Below are positions 48,972 to 59,683 of a stretch of DNA of 64,000 nt, piece after piece; the first letter of the stretch is position 1, and every line of letters starts with the position of its first letter. Under the pieces are notes generated by a model that saw only the letters and a list, made by a program, of their open reading frames with translations, did not search any database and was not told the origin of the DNA. Source of the stretch: Psychromonas sp. MME1 (GTDB taxonomy: Bacteria; Pseudomonadota; Gammaproteobacteria; Enterobacterales; Psychromonadaceae). The position numbers and the translations under genes were made by a program. Location: NCBI RefSeq assembly GCF_041080865.1, contig NZ_CP160906.1:2108001-2172000 (forward strand), read 5' to 3'.

Positions 48972-50582
48972 ATGACTAACAAAATATTTAACCCTATATT
49001 AAAAGGCTTCAATCCAGATCCTTCTATCATCCGCGTTGGTGATGATTATTATATCGCTACATCTACCTTTGAGTGGTTTCCTGGTATTCAGATTCATCAC
49101 TCCAAAGATTTAATCAATTGGCACTTAATAGGGCACGCATTGACGCGTACATCACAACTTGATATGAAAGGCATGGATAATTCTGAAGGTGTTTATGCTC
49201 CTGCACTGACTTACTCAGATGGAAAATTTTGGCTCTGTTTTTCTAATGTCCATGCATGCCGAGGTGGAAATTGGATGGCGACCCCCTCTTTTGTTGTGAC
49301 TGCAGATGCACCTACAGGCCCTTGGAGCGATCCTGTTTCTATTGGTAATTATGGATTTGATCCTTCTCTATTTCATGATGATGACGGCAAAAAATATATG
49401 CTTAATATGGTCTGGGATGGCCGAGCGGATAAAAATTTTTTTGGCGGTATTATGCTGCAGCAGTTTGATCCCGACTCAGGCAAACTACTCAACAAAGCAA
49501 AAAATATATTTAAGGGCACTCGATTGGGTTGTACTGAAGGTCCTCAAATGCTCAAAAAAGGTGATTATTATTACTTAATCACCGCGGAAGGCGGTACTGG
49601 TATTGATCATGCAGTCACCGTATGTCGCTCTAAAAATATAGATGGGCCTTATGAAGTACACCCCAATAACCCTATTTTAACAAGTCGTTTTCAAGAGGAT
49701 GCGCCTTTACAGCGTGCAGGGCATGGTTTTTTTGTGGAAACTCAAGATGGAGAATGGTACCTAAGCCACCTTTGTAGTCGTGGTATCGTCAATCCAGAGG
49801 GCTATCAGTTTATGCCCGTATACAATAATCTTTACTCGCCACTTGGGCGAGAAACTGCTTTACAAAAAGCCCACTGGGAAGATGGTTGGCCATACGTGAG
49901 CAGCGGCAAAACACCCGTTGTGGAAGTGCCTGCGCCAGATTTACCGTTTTGTCCATGGCCAGTACAAAATGCCCTTGATGACTTCGATAATACAAAGCTA
50001 CGTTTAGATTATCAAACCTTGCGCGAACCTGCTGATGAAAAATGGATTTCGTTAACAGAGCGTCCAGGGTATTTACGTTTAAAGGGACGCCATTATTTAT
50101 CCTCTCGCTATCAACAAAGTTTAATAGCGAGACGTTTTCAATCTCACTCCGCCCGTGCAGAAACTAAAATGCAATTTAAACCAGAAACACCATATCAGAT
50201 GGCAGGTTTATGCGCCTATTATGCACGAAATGGTCACTATTTTCTTAAAATGAGCGCAACAGATGAAGGCGAGAGAGTGCTACAAATTGTCGGTAATATC
50301 AATGACAATTATAGAGAATTTTCTGAAGAGGTTAGCATTGGTAATATAAGTCAAGTATACATGCGCTTAACCTTAGAGGAGCAGTGGTATAAATATAGTT
50401 ATTCTCTTGATGCAAAAACTTGGTACAGGATCGGTCCGGCATTGAATAGTACTCCATTATCTGATGAAGGTGGGCCCGATGTATTTCGTTTCACAGGTAG
50501 TTTTGTTGCATTATTTGCAGCAGATATTAGTGGTCAAAATACAGCGGCTGATTTTGATTATTTAGAGTATTTAGAATTTTAG
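48972..50582 (+). CDS. GH43 beta-xylosidase (XynB-type, subfamily 11-like)
   Basis: 536 residues from the ATG at 48972 (an ATG sits directly before it and a GTG at 48945 is possible; homologous enzymes begin close to FNPILKGFNPDPSI). The propeller has base Asp16 in NPDPSIIR, Asp in FDPSLFHDDD and acid Glu in CTEGPQML; the C-terminal beta-sandwich (about 330-536) completes the active site in this subfamily. No signal peptide, so intracellular: cuts xylobiose and longer xylo-oligomers to xylose. Convergent with transketolase, with a shared terminator. Confidence 0.93.
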   Translation: MTNKIFNPILKGFNPDPSIIRVGDDYYIATSTFEWFPGIQIHHSKDLINWHLIGHALTRTSQLDMKGMDNSEGVYAPALTYSDGKFWLCFSNVHACRGGNWMATPSFVVTADAPTGPWSDPVSIGNYGFDPSLFHDDDGKKYMLNMVWDGRADKNFFGGIMLQQFDPDSGKLLNKAKNIFKGTRLGCTEGPQMLKKGDYYYLITAEGGTGIDHAVTVCRSKNIDGPYEVHPNNPILTSRFQEDAPLQRAGHGFFVETQDGEWYLSHLCSRGIVNPEGYQFMPVYNNLYSPLGRETALQKAHWEDGWPYVSSGKTPVVEVPAPDLPFCPWPVQNALDDFDNTKLRLDYQTLREPADEKWISLTERPGYLRLKGRHYLSSRYQQSLIARRFQSHSARAETKMQFKPETPYQMAGLCAYYARNGHYFLKMSATDEGERVLQIVGNINDNYREFSEEVSIGNISQVYMRLTLEEQWYKYSYSLDAKTWYRIGPALNSTPLSDEGGPDVFRFTGSFVALFAADISGQNTAADFDYLEYLEF

Positions 50583-50612
50583 CCAGCCTCATTATTAAAT
50601 TTCCCTGAAAAA

Positions 50613-50640
50613 ATAAAACCGATCTTAAGATCGGTTTTAT
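50613..50640. terminator. Bidirectional terminator, GH43 / tkt
   Basis: Perfect 28-base palindrome (half ATAAAACCGATCTT) with flanking A and T tracts between convergent genes. Confidence 0.88.
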
Positions 50641-50666
50641 TTTTAGCATTCTAAGGAATCAACCTA

Positions 50667-52661
50667 CTAAGCAAGCAATTGAGTTGCTTGTTCAACGACA
50701 TTCTCAACAGTAAAACCAAACATTTTAAACAGCTCATCAGCCGGTGCTGATTCACCAAATGTTGTCATACCAACAATACGCCCGTTTAGCCCAACGTATT
50801 TATACCAGAAATCAGCAATACCAGCTTCAATCGCAATACGAGCCGTCACATTAGCAGGTAAGACTGATTCACGGTAGGCCGCATCCTGCTTATCAAATAC
50901 ATCCGTCGCAGGCATCGAAACAACACGCACTTGCTTACCATTCGCGGTTAACTCTAGCGCAGCAGAAACTGCTAGCTCAACTTCAGAACCCGTTGCAATT
51001 AATATTAAATCGGGTGTGCCGACACAATCTTTAAGGATATAACCACCTTTAGTGATGTTCGCTAACTGCACGGCATCACGCGGTTGTTGCGCAAGGTTTT
51101 GACGAGAGAAAATTAACGCCGTAGGGCCATCTTTACGTTCAATCGCTAATTTCCAAGCAACAGCCGATTCTACTTGGTCACACGGTCGCCATGTGCTCAT
51201 ATTGGGTGTCAAGCGCAATGAAGCAATCTGCTCGACAGGTTGATGGGTAGGCCCATCTTCACCTAAACCAATTGAATCATGGGTGTACACTTGAATATTT
51301 TGCACCTTCATCAAAGCAGCCATGCGCATTGCATTACGAGCATACTCCATAAACATTAAGAAGGTAGCACCGTATGCGACAAAGCCACCGTGCAGCGCAA
51401 TACCATTCATGATTGCTGTCATACCAAATTCGCGTACACCATAATGGATATAGTTACCTGAAAAATCATTCGCTGTTAATGATTTAGAGCCCGACCATAT
51501 GGTTAGATTTGAAGGTGCAAGATCAGCAGATCCCCCCATAAATTCAGGCAACATAGGTCCAAAGGCTTCTAATGCATTTTGCGATGCTTTACGTGATGCA
51601 ATATTCGCAGGCGTTGCCTGTAAATCAGCAATAATTGTATTGGTTTTTGCTTCCCAATCATTAGGAAGTTCACCACTTACACGACGTTTAAATTCTAACG
51701 CCAACTCAGGATATTTTGCCTGGTAAGCTGAAAATTTCTTATCCCACGCAGCTTCCTTATCTGCGCCTGCTTTTTTCGCATCCCATTCAGCGTAGATTTC
51801 CGACGGTATTTCAAAAGATTCATACTCCCAATTTAATTTTTTACGTGCGGCTAATATCTCATCATTACCAAGTGGTGCTCCGTGACAATCGTGAGATCCT
51901 TCTTTATTTGGAGAACCAAAACCAATAATGGTTTTAGTGCAAATAAGTGTCGGTTTACCCGTTTCAGCTTTAGCCGCTTCAATTGCTTTATTGACCGCCT
52001 CTGCATCATGGCCATCAACAGAAGGAATAACATGCCAACCATAAGATTCAAAACGTTGAACAGTATCATCAGTAAACCAACCTTCCACTTCACCATCAAT
52101 TGAAATGCCGTTGTCGTCCCAGAATGCGATTAACTTACCTAAACCTAATGTGCCTGCGAGAGAGCAAACTTCATGCGATATGCCCTCCATCAAACAACCA
52201 TCACCCATGAACACATAGGTATTATGATCAACGATCTCATGATCTTCTCTATTAAACTGTGCAGCCAATGCTCGCTCAGCCATTGCCATACCCACCGCAT
52301 TGGCAATCCCCTGCCCTAGTGGACCGGTCGTTGTTTCAATACCGGGAGCATAGCCATACTCAGGATGCCCAGGTGTTTTAGAATGCAGTTGACGGAAATT
52401 TTTCAGATCATTGATCGAAAGTTCGTAACCCGTTAAGTGCAGTAAAGAGTAAATCAACATCGAGCCATGACCATTAGATAAAATAAAGCGGTCGCGATCT
52501 GCCCAATTGGGGTTTTGTGGATTATGGTCTAAATGTCCTCGCCATAATACCTCTGCAATATCAGCCATGCCCATTGGCGCGCCGGGGTGACCTGAATTGG
52601 CTTGTTGTACGCCATCCATACTTAATGCACGAATTGCATTAGCCAGTTTTTTTCGGTTCAT
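50667..52661 (-). CDS. tkt: Transketolase
   Basis: 664 residues, as in E. coli TktA (663). N-terminal thiamine-diphosphate domain with [27 protein letters not shown] and the cofactor/metal motif [14 protein letters not shown]; middle domain with [13 protein letters not shown] and [12 protein letters not shown]-terminal domain with [10 protein letters not shown]. It moves two-carbon units in the non-oxidative pentose phosphate pathway. It follows the transaldolase and xylB genes on the same strand (51 and 102-base gaps), so it is likely a xylose-inducible set for xylulose-5-phosphate. Confidence 0.96.
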   Translation of the reverse strand: MNRKKLANAIRALSMDGVQQANSGHPGAPMGMADIAEVLWRGHLDHNPQNPNWADRDRFILSNGHGSMLIYSLLHLTGYELSINDLKNFRQLHSKTPGHPEYGYAPGIETTTGPLGQGIANAVGMAMAERALAAQFNREDHEIVDHNTYVFMGDGCLMEGISHEVCSLAGTLGLGKLIAFWDDNGISIDGEVEGWFTDDTVQRFESYGWHVIPSVDGHDAEAVNKAIEAAKAETGKPTLICTKTIIGFGSPNKEGSHDCHGAPLGNDEILAARKKLNWEYESFEIPSEIYAEWDAKKAGADKEAAWDKKFSAYQAKYPELALEFKRRVSGELPNDWEAKTNTIIADLQATPANIASRKASQNALEAFGPMLPEFMGGSADLAPSNLTIWSGSKSLTANDFSGNYIHYGVREFGMTAIMNGIALHGGFVAYGATFLMFMEYARNAMRMAALMKVQNIQVYTHDSIGLGEDGPTHQPVEQIASLRLTPNMSTWRPCDQVESAVAWKLAIERKDGPTALIFSRQNLAQQPRDAVQLANITKGGYILKDCVGTPDLILIATGSEVELAVSAALELTANGKQVRVVSMPATDVFDKQDAAYRESVLPANVTARIAIEAGIADFWYKYVGLNGRIVGMTTFGESAPADELFKMFGFTVENVVEQATQLLA

Positions 52662-52712
52662 AATATGCCTATTTTTAACACTAAGTTATTGTGAGTTTAT
52701 ATGTTTGTCTAC

Positions 52713-53690
52713 TTATGCAAATTTCTTTGCGGTAACATCTTGCTGCAAATAATCTTCAATCATCGCTTCTAACTTAACTTGATCAACAGCAAAGCCACGT
52801 ATACCTTCGGCTAGTTTTTCAAATGCCATAGGATCTTGTTGGTGCTGCCATAAAAACTCTGATTGCGTAATCTTTTCAGGCTGTACTTTAGTCGCACCGT
52901 TATCAACAAGTTTTATAACAAGTGGCTCTGTGGATTCACTTAAATCTTGTAATAAAGCAGGGCTAATGGTTAAACGGTCACAACCAGCAAGCTCTGTTAT
53001 TTCACCAAGGTTGCGGAAACTTGCCCCCATAACTACCGTCTTGTAACCATGCTCTTTGTAGTAGTTAAAAATATTAGTAACAGAAATCACACCAGGATCT
53101 TCAACGGCCTCAAATGTACGCCCCTCTTTAGCTTTATACCAATCCATGATACGGCCAACAAATGGAGAGATAAGGTAAACTCCCGCTTCAGCACAAGCTC
53201 GCGCCTGAGCAAAAGAGAATAAAAGTGTTAGGTTACAGTTGATCCCCTCTTTTTCTAGAATTTCAGCAGCACGAATGCCTTCCCAAGTAGAGGCGATTTT
53301 AATTAAAATACGATCGTTAGCGATGCCAGCATCGTTATACATTTTGATAAGTTTACGTGCTTTAAGTACTGTTTTTTCAGTATCGTATGAGAGACGAACA
53401 TCAACTTCGGTGGAGATACGACCAGGGATCTGTTTTAATATTTCTTTGCCTATGTTAACTGCTAACATATCGCAAGTATCGACAACTTGTTGCGCTTTAT
53501 CTGTGCTCTGCTCTTTTGCATAAGCCATTGCCGCATCAATCAGATCAGAATAACTTTCTAATTGTGCCGCTTTTAATATTAAAGATGGGTTCGTCGTTGC
53601 ATCTTCAGGCTTATATTTTAAAATGGCATCCACCTCACCGGTATCAGCCACGACTGTTGTCATTTGTTGTAATTGCTGTAATTGATTCAT
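52713..53690 (-). CDS. tal: Transaldolase
   Basis: 325 residues, TalB-type. The Schiff-base Lys131 is in [22 protein letters not shown], and the [12 protein letters not shown] and [11 protein letters not shown] motifs are intact. It moves dihydroxyacetone units between sedoheptulose-7-phosphate and glyceraldehyde-3-phosphate. Encoded between xylB and tkt, and short spacing suggests a single transcript with both. Confidence 0.96.
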   Translation of the reverse strand: MNQLQQLQQMTTVVADTGEVDAILKYKPEDATTNPSLILKAAQLESYSDLIDAAMAYAKEQSTDKAQQVVDTCDMLAVNIGKEILKQIPGRISTEVDVRLSYDTEKTVLKARKLIKMYNDAGIANDRILIKIASTWEGIRAAEILEKEGINCNLTLLFSFAQARACAEAGVYLISPFVGRIMDWYKAKEGRTFEAVEDPGVISVTNIFNYYKEHGYKTVVMGASFRNLGEITELAGCDRLTISPALLQDLSESTEPLVIKLVDNGATKVQPEKITQSEFLWQHQQDPMAFEKLAEGIRGFAVDQVKLEAMIEDYLQQDVTAKKFA

Positions 53691-53792
53691 TAATTTACTC
53701 TTTTTAAGTTCTTGCTTAGCAGGCTGATATTCATCATTAAGCGATTAAACTTAGTGCATTTCAACGATATCAGCACTGTCAAAAAATATTAG

Positions 53793-55244
53793 TTAGAAAA
53801 GATCTTTCAACTGTACGTAAAGTTGTTGGAATTTTTGTCGTTTCAGTGCATAACTTGCATGGTTTTGACTATCCGGAATATGTGTTTGGATTAACTCCGG
53901 CACAGGGCAAACATCTTCTATTTTCGCATTTGCAATTGTACCTAAGTGAGCAAGGCGTGCGGCGCCCAATGCAGGGCCAACATCCCCACCAGCACGATAG
54001 ACAAGCTTTTTATTGAATACGTCAGCTAACATCTGACGCCAGTAAGGGCTTCGTGCACCACCACCAATAAGCGAAATTTCTTCAGGTTCATTGCCAGTGA
54101 TATGGAGTGCATCTAAGCCATCAGCAAAAGCAAAGGCAACCCCTTCTAAGACCGCTTTAGTTAACTCTGGTCGTGAAGTTTCATGCGTCATTCCAAAGAA
54201 CACACCTTTAGCTTCTGGGTTATTATGCGGGGTACGCTCACCCGATAAATAAGGGAGGAAAATAACATCAGAGTCAGCACTTGCTTCTGCTTCGATCTCA
54301 GCAAGCATCTTAGGCACACTCTCCGACCCTGTTAATTTAGCAACCCAATCAAGGCAAGATGCAGCACTTAAAATAACTGACATTGAGTGCCAAGAAGCAG
54401 GTAAAGCATGGCAGAAAGTGTGTAATGCTGATTCTGGATTTGCAGCAAAACCGTCGGTAACCGCGAAATAAACACCTGATGTGCCTAGCGATAACATCGC
54501 TTGCCCCGGTTGTGTAAGACCAACACCAATCGCGCCAGCGGCATTATCACCAGCGCCAGCAATAACAGGTACACAGGGCATATTCCAGCGCTTTGCAACG
54601 TCTTCTGATAAATGTCCTGTTATCTCGCTACCTTCATATAATTTAGGCATTTGAGCACGTGTTAGCCCCGTTGCCGTTAACAGTTCATCATTCCAGTCAC
54701 GTTTAGCAACGTCTAACCACATTGTGCCGGCTGAATCAGACATATCCGATGCAAAATCTCCAGTCATACAGTAACGTAGATAGTCTTTTGGTAATAAAAC
54801 TTTATCTATTTGTGCAAAACATTCTGGCTCGTGGTTTTGTACCCACTTTAATTTTGGCGCAGTAAATCCAGGCATCATGATATTGCCCGTTATTTCGCGA
54901 CTCGTTGGCACTAATTTTTCAATCTCTAAGCACTCTTCCGAACAACGGCCATCGTTCCACAAAATGGCAGGACGTAGCACTTCACCTGTTTTATTTAATA
55001 GTGTTGCACCATGCATTTGTCCCGCTATACCAATCGCAGTAACGGCAGAGAGATCAATCTCTTTTGATAACGCGATAATGGCTTGGTCTGTTGCACTCCA
55101 CCATTCTTGAGGATCTTGCTCAGACCATAGTGGCGCAGGTCGTGAAATAGAGATTGAAACGGTTTTGGTTCCTAAAATAAGACCACGCTGGTCAAGTAAA
55201 ATAGCCTTAACTCCAGATGTTCCAAGATCAATACCAATAAACAT
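53793..55244 (-). CDS. xylB: Xylulokinase
   Basis: 483 residues, FGGY family. N-terminal ATPase fold MFIGIDLGTSGVKAILLD, substrate loop AGQMHGATLL, the catalytic Asp in AGAGDNAAGAIGVG, and the C-terminal LIGGGARSPYWRQMLADV (family signature 2) are present. It phosphorylates D-xylulose to xylulose-5-phosphate. First gene of the xylB-tal-tkt unit, divergent from xylR. No xylA flanks it, which is unusual. Confidence 0.96.
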   Translation of the reverse strand: MFIGIDLGTSGVKAILLDQRGLILGTKTVSISISRPAPLWSEQDPQEWWSATDQAIIALSKEIDLSAVTAIGIAGQMHGATLLNKTGEVLRPAILWNDGRCSEECLEIEKLVPTSREITGNIMMPGFTAPKLKWVQNHEPECFAQIDKVLLPKDYLRYCMTGDFASDMSDSAGTMWLDVAKRDWNDELLTATGLTRAQMPKLYEGSEITGHLSEDVAKRWNMPCVPVIAGAGDNAAGAIGVGLTQPGQAMLSLGTSGVYFAVTDGFAANPESALHTFCHALPASWHSMSVILSAASCLDWVAKLTGSESVPKMLAEIEAEASADSDVIFLPYLSGERTPHNNPEAKGVFFGMTHETSRPELTKAVLEGVAFAFADGLDALHITGNEPEEISLIGGGARSPYWRQMLADVFNKKLVYRAGGDVGPALGAARLAHLGTIANAKIEDVCPVPELIQTHIPDSQNHASYALKRQKFQQLYVQLKDLF

Positions 55245-55766
55245 ACAACGTTCCTTTTTTATTCATGCAGTAAATATGCTTTAATTCAGCAAAATTAATA
55301 TGCGTTTGAGGGTTTTTTGTAATTCAAAGAATACGCTCTCGCTGTAGGTCTTAACAATTACGTTTTTTAGTACACTGTTTCATTGATTTAGTGAACGTGT
55401 CTTAGATCACAAACAGAGACTAGAATAGTTACTGATAAAAACTCTTAACCCGAGTCCTCATTTAAGCTTATTGATGAGTGTAGCCTCCTATTTAGGCGTA
55501 GCTGTAAATGAATATTAGCGAGGTGTAGAGTGCAGAATTTTCTATTTAAATTTCGCTCAATGTTAGAAACTAAAATATTGTTCCAATTACTCGTATTTGT
55601 GGACCTTTTTCAGTTAATTTTCATCTGTTTATGTAGAGTAAGCACAGGAAGAAAAGCTTTACTTTATAGAAATAGCTAATTAATTTTAAAAAGTCGTTAA
55701 AGATCCGCTATCCTTAACATTTAAGATGGATTGCACTTGCAATCCCAAATAATTAAAGCATTATTT
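55245..55766. other. Divergent promoter region xylB / xylR
   Basis: 522 AT-rich bases between divergent genes. It must contain both promoters and any XylR/CRP sites, but I could not place one with confidence. No CCAAAT 21-bp pair was found. Confidence 0.5.
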
Positions 55767-56984
55767 ATGAAAAAAAATTACCGTATTACATTGTTATTTA
55801 ACGCTAATAAAGCATATGATCGGCAAATAATCCAAGGTATTGGAGAGTATCTCCAAGCGACGCAATGTCATTGGGATATCTTTTTTGAAGAAGATTTTTG
55901 TACCAATCTAGATAATATTCAAGACTGGGTTGGTGACGGCATTATTGCGGATTTAGATAATCCTGAAATAGAATTATTACTCTCAAAGTTAAAAACCCCT
56001 GTGGTCGGGATTGGCAGTTCCTATGCTAATGAGAATGATTATCCTTTTATGCCCTATATCGCAACGGATAACGTCAGTTTAGTTAGCAATGCATTTAATC
56101 ACCTTAAAGACAAAGGGTTAGAAAATTTCGCTTTCTACGGATTACCAGAGAGTCACTCTTCACGCTGGGCAATTGAAAGAGAAAGAGCATTTAGCCAGTT
56201 GATTGCCGATGAAGAATATAATGCCTCCATTTATCGCGGCTATCATACTACACCACAAACATGGCAAGATGATATGGAGCACCTCGCCGAATGGCTACAA
56301 AGCTTACCTACACCCGTTGGGATTATTGCAGTAACCGATGCTCGTGCTCGTCATTTATTACAACAATGTGATCACCTTGATTTGATGGTGCCTGATGATA
56401 TTGCAATAATAGGCATAGATAACGAAGAGCTAACCAGTTATTTAACCCATGTCTCATTAAGTACAGTGGGCCAAGGGTGTAAACAAATGGGTTACGCTGC
56501 CGCTAAAATGCTTCACAAACAATTACTAAAAGTGAAGGATAATGAACAACAAATCCATGAAGATGACATAGATACAGATATCGTTTACCCCCGTATTATT
56601 GTACCTGCTGCAGAGGTGTTTGCTCGACAAAGCAGCGATTATCAGGCGGTTAACGACCCCTATGTAATTAAGGCGATGCACTACATTCGTAACAATGCCT
56701 TTAACGGCATCAAAGTAGACCAAGTATTAGATGCACTAATGATATCTCGTTCTAACCTTGAAGCTCGCTTTAAAGAAGAGCGCGGCCATTCGGTACACCA
56801 AGAGATCCATAATGCCAAACTAAAACGTGCTTGTGAGTTACTCGCATCAACGAATATATCGATTGCTGAAATACCGGGGTTGTGCGGTTATCCATCGTTA
56901 CAATACATGTATACTGTGTTTAAAAAAGATATCAATATGACGCCAAAAGACTATCGAGTTAATCATGCTCGCTCATTAATCTAA
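55767..56984 (+). CDS. xylR: Xylose operon regulator XylR
   Basis: 405 residues from the ATG at 55767, which gives the canonical N-terminus (KNYRITLLFNANKAYDRQ) of E. coli XylR; an upstream ATG at 55731 only adds 12 unmatched residues. PBP-like xylose-binding domain with NANKAYDRQIIQGIGEYLQ, FAFYGLPES and IAVTDARARHLL, then an AraC-type DNA-binding domain (KVDQVLDALMISRSNLEARF, CGYPSLQYMYTVFKKD). Similar along its whole length to E. coli XylR and clearly distinct from the three shorter paralogues. It should activate the xyl genes with xylose. Confidence 0.95.
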   Translation: MKKNYRITLLFNANKAYDRQIIQGIGEYLQATQCHWDIFFEEDFCTNLDNIQDWVGDGIIADLDNPEIELLLSKLKTPVVGIGSSYANENDYPFMPYIATDNVSLVSNAFNHLKDKGLENFAFYGLPESHSSRWAIERERAFSQLIADEEYNASIYRGYHTTPQTWQDDMEHLAEWLQSLPTPVGIIAVTDARARHLLQQCDHLDLMVPDDIAIIGIDNEELTSYLTHVSLSTVGQGCKQMGYAAAKMLHKQLLKVKDNEQQIHEDDIDTDIVYPRIIVPAAEVFARQSSDYQAVNDPYVIKAMHYIRNNAFNGIKVDQVLDALMISRSNLEARFKEERGHSVHQEIHNAKLKRACELLASTNISIAEIPGLCGYPSLQYMYTVFKKDINMTPKDYRVNHARSLI

Positions 56985-56994
56985 GCACATAATG

Positions 56995-57026
56995 AAGCCG
57001 TTAAACTTAAAATAGTGTAACGGCTT
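56995..57026. terminator. Bidirectional terminator, xylR / galM
   Basis: 9-bp stem AAGCCGTTA/TAACGGCTT between convergent genes, with a T run on the plus strand. Confidence 0.7.
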
Positions 57027-57060
57027 TTCACCTGTTAACGATATTCATTCGAATGAATTT

Positions 57061-58098
57061 TTAATTCACAGCTATTTTAAACATCGTTTTATGACTATAA
57101 GGACGTTCAGGCGTATAGATGCACTGCTCTGCAATGTCTGGCATATTTACTTGGTTTGGGTAATGTTGCGTCTCAAGGCATAGCCCATAATAAGCATCAT
57201 AAGCCTGACCTTCTCGACCAATCTCCCCCGGTAATGCATTACCCGTATATAACTGAATTGCATTTTGGTCGGTGAAAACCTGCATTTGTAAACCTGTAGA
57301 GTCACAATTGACTTGAGCTGCTAGTGCAAAATCATCTTGGTTTAAACACCAACAGTGATCGTAACCATTAACCAATTTAATTTGCTGTTCATCAGCAAGC
57401 AAGCCTTCTTGAATCAATTTTGATGTACGAAGATCCATTGCGGTTTCTCCCACTGACTCTTTGCTCATTGGAATTGATTTATCATCTATTTTCAGGTAGT
57501 GATCTGCATCGATAGAGATACGGTGATCAACAATTTTTTCATGGCAACCCGATAAATTAAAGTAGGTATGTTGAGTAACATTGATCGGTACCGCTTTATC
57601 CGTCGTCGCGCTGTACTCAATGGATAATTCATTATCATCGTTTAATACATACTCAACGGTAAAATTGATATTTGCAGGGTAGCCAGAATCGCCTTCTTTT
57701 GTTCGTAATGCAAGGCAAATCGATTGCTCAGAAAACGACTCAACAGACCAATCTTGCTTATCCATATGAATAGATGCACCGTGTAAGTGATTAGTGCCTT
57801 CGTTTAATTCTAATGAAATAATTTCTCCGTTCAATGGAAACTTACCGCCAGCAATACGGTTTGCCCACGGTCCGACCACACTACCAATATACGCTTTAGT
57901 ATCTAAATAATCTTGCGCTTGATTGAAACCTAATACGATATTCTGGCGCTTATTATTTTTATCATTAACAAAAAAGTTAACAATAGTCGCACCCAGTGAT
58001 GAAATATCAACCTGGGTACCCTGTGCATTCTTTAATGAATAAAGGTGAGTATCACCCCATGTCTGTTTAATGATTCCTGAAGTCGTTACTGCTGGCAT
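57061..58098 (-). CDS. galM: Aldose 1-epimerase
   Basis: 345 residues. GTNHLHGAS, the catalytic His in INVTQHTYFNLSG, GYDHCWCLN and the catalytic Glu in LCLETQHYPNQVN are intact. Mutarotates xylose, glucose or arabinose so that the following isomerase gets the right anomer. Similar to the frameshifted copy at 27234-28278. It follows the isomerase gene by 94 bases on the same strand, likely one operon. Confidence 0.94.
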   Translation of the reverse strand: MPAVTTSGIIKQTWGDTHLYSLKNAQGTQVDISSLGATIVNFFVNDKNNKRQNIVLGFNQAQDYLDTKAYIGSVVGPWANRIAGGKFPLNGEIISLELNEGTNHLHGASIHMDKQDWSVESFSEQSICLALRTKEGDSGYPANINFTVEYVLNDDNELSIEYSATTDKAVPINVTQHTYFNLSGCHEKIVDHRISIDADHYLKIDDKSIPMSKESVGETAMDLRTSKLIQEGLLADEQQIKLVNGYDHCWCLNQDDFALAAQVNCDSTGLQMQVFTDQNAIQLYTGNALPGEIGREGQAYDAYYGLCLETQHYPNQVNMPDIAEQCIYTPERPYSHKTMFKIAVN

Positions 58099-58192
58099 AG
58101 CTTTCTCCTATGCATATAAATGGTATAAAAAAAGTGCATGTGCCAAGCAGCATGCACTATCTGTATTGAAACGATTTAAGCGTCTTGCAGTT

Positions 58193-59683
58193 TTAGTTTA
58201 AGAAAGTGCAAGGGATCTCATTTGGATAACGCTCTGATGCCGGTTGGTTATAATCAATATCGGTAACCCCTAACAAATTAAGCACTTGATACATTGTTTT
58301 GCCCACTTTCGCAAACGCAATACCAGCATGATGAGGGTAACGTTTTTGAATTAACACGTGGCGGTAAAAACGTTGCATTTCTGGAATAGCAAAAACAGCA
58401 ATTGAACCAAAAGATTGTGGATCGATGTCTAGAATATCCCCCTGTGCAACATAAGCACGAAGCTTAGTATCAGCCGTTGATTGTAAGCGGAATAATGTTA
58501 CTTCACCCGGTTTAATTTGACCTTCAAGCGTACCACGCGTGATATTTGGCTCTTGACCAGGTTCCATTAAGCTGTGCATGATTTTTTGGAAACGCAATTG
58601 TGAATTTTTCATACAACTCGAAGCGGTGTTACCACAATGGAAGCCCATAAAGAGATCTTTTGCAGTGTAATCGCCCATGATTTCAGCATTTGCTTCAACC
58701 ATATCGGTTGGTACAGAGTTATTGATATCGAGTAAGGTTGCAGCTTGATTAGTTGCACAAGTGATCATGTACTCAGAAAGAGCACCGTAGATATCTACCT
58801 CACATGCAACGGGAATACCACGGTCTGCTAAGCGAGCATTGACATAACAAGGCACAAACCCAAAGAATTTTTCAAATGAAGGCCAACATTTATTAGCAAA
58901 TACACCAAAGCTTGATGCACCAAGATTTGCTTTATGGAAATCTAATAATGCGGCTTCGTATTGTGCTAGTTTAGGCAATAGATCTGGGTATGGGTTATTA
59001 TCGCCTAGCTCAGCTTCCATATCTGCAATAATCGCAGGAATATCAGCATGCCCTTCAGCTTGTAGATATAGGTCATACAGATCAAGTTCACTGTTTTCCA
59101 TGATCTCAACACCAAGGTCGAATAACGCTTTAATTGGTGCATTACAGGCAACAAAGTCTTGTGGACGAGGACCAAAGCTGAATATTTTAAGCCCTTTAAG
59201 GCCAAGAATAGTACGTACAACTGGTACGAAATCGGCAATCATTGTTGCCACTTCTGATGGTGTTCCCACTGGGTATTCTGGAATATGAGGACGGATATTA
59301 CGTAAACCTGCGCTGTATGATGCGTTTAACATACCACAGTATGCATCACCACGATCATCTGCAAGGCATGCAGTTGATTCTTCAGCAGCAGAAACAAACA
59401 TCACTGGGCCATCAAAACGTTGTGCCATTTGTGTTAACGGACCTTCAGGGCCAAAGTTACCTAAGTAAATAACTAGCGAGTTTACCCCAAGCTCTTTTGC
59501 TTCAGCTAACGCTTTAAGCATATCATTTTCGTTTTCAATAATAGTGCTTAGTTCTATAATGCTAATCTCTTTTTCGGCACAAGAAGCAACAACAGCTTGG
59601 CGACGTTGTTCTGAAAGGCGGATAGGAAAACAGTCACGGCTAACGGCTACGATACCTAGCTTTACCTGTGGAATATTGATCAT
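58193..59683 (-). CDS. L-fucose/L-arabinose isomerase family protein, probable pentose isomerase
   Basis: 496 residues, COG2407-type. Recognisable segments are the N-terminal VKLGIVAVSRDCFP, CEVDIYGALSEYM (metal/active-site Glu-Asp region as in FucI/AraA-type enzymes) and FHCGNTASSCM near the C-terminal domain with a metal-binding His. It is unrelated to XylA (no TIM-barrel xylose-isomerase motifs). It sits with galM between xylR and xylFGH, exactly where xylA would be expected, so I infer that it converts D-xylose to D-xylulose here; L-arabinose or another aldose remains possible. Divergent from xylFGH. Confidence 0.85.
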   Translation of the reverse strand: MINIPQVKLGIVAVSRDCFPIRLSEQRRQAVVASCAEKEISIIELSTIIENENDMLKALAEAKELGVNSLVIYLGNFGPEGPLTQMAQRFDGPVMFVSAAEESTACLADDRGDAYCGMLNASYSAGLRNIRPHIPEYPVGTPSEVATMIADFVPVVRTILGLKGLKIFSFGPRPQDFVACNAPIKALFDLGVEIMENSELDLYDLYLQAEGHADIPAIIADMEAELGDNNPYPDLLPKLAQYEAALLDFHKANLGASSFGVFANKCWPSFEKFFGFVPCYVNARLADRGIPVACEVDIYGALSEYMITCATNQAATLLDINNSVPTDMVEANAEIMGDYTAKDLFMGFHCGNTASSCMKNSQLRFQKIMHSLMEPGQEPNITRGTLEGQIKPGEVTLFRLQSTADTKLRAYVAQGDILDIDPQSFGSIAVFAIPEMQRFYRHVLIQKRYPHHAGIAFAKVGKTMYQVLNLLGVTDIDYNQPASERYPNEIPCTFLN

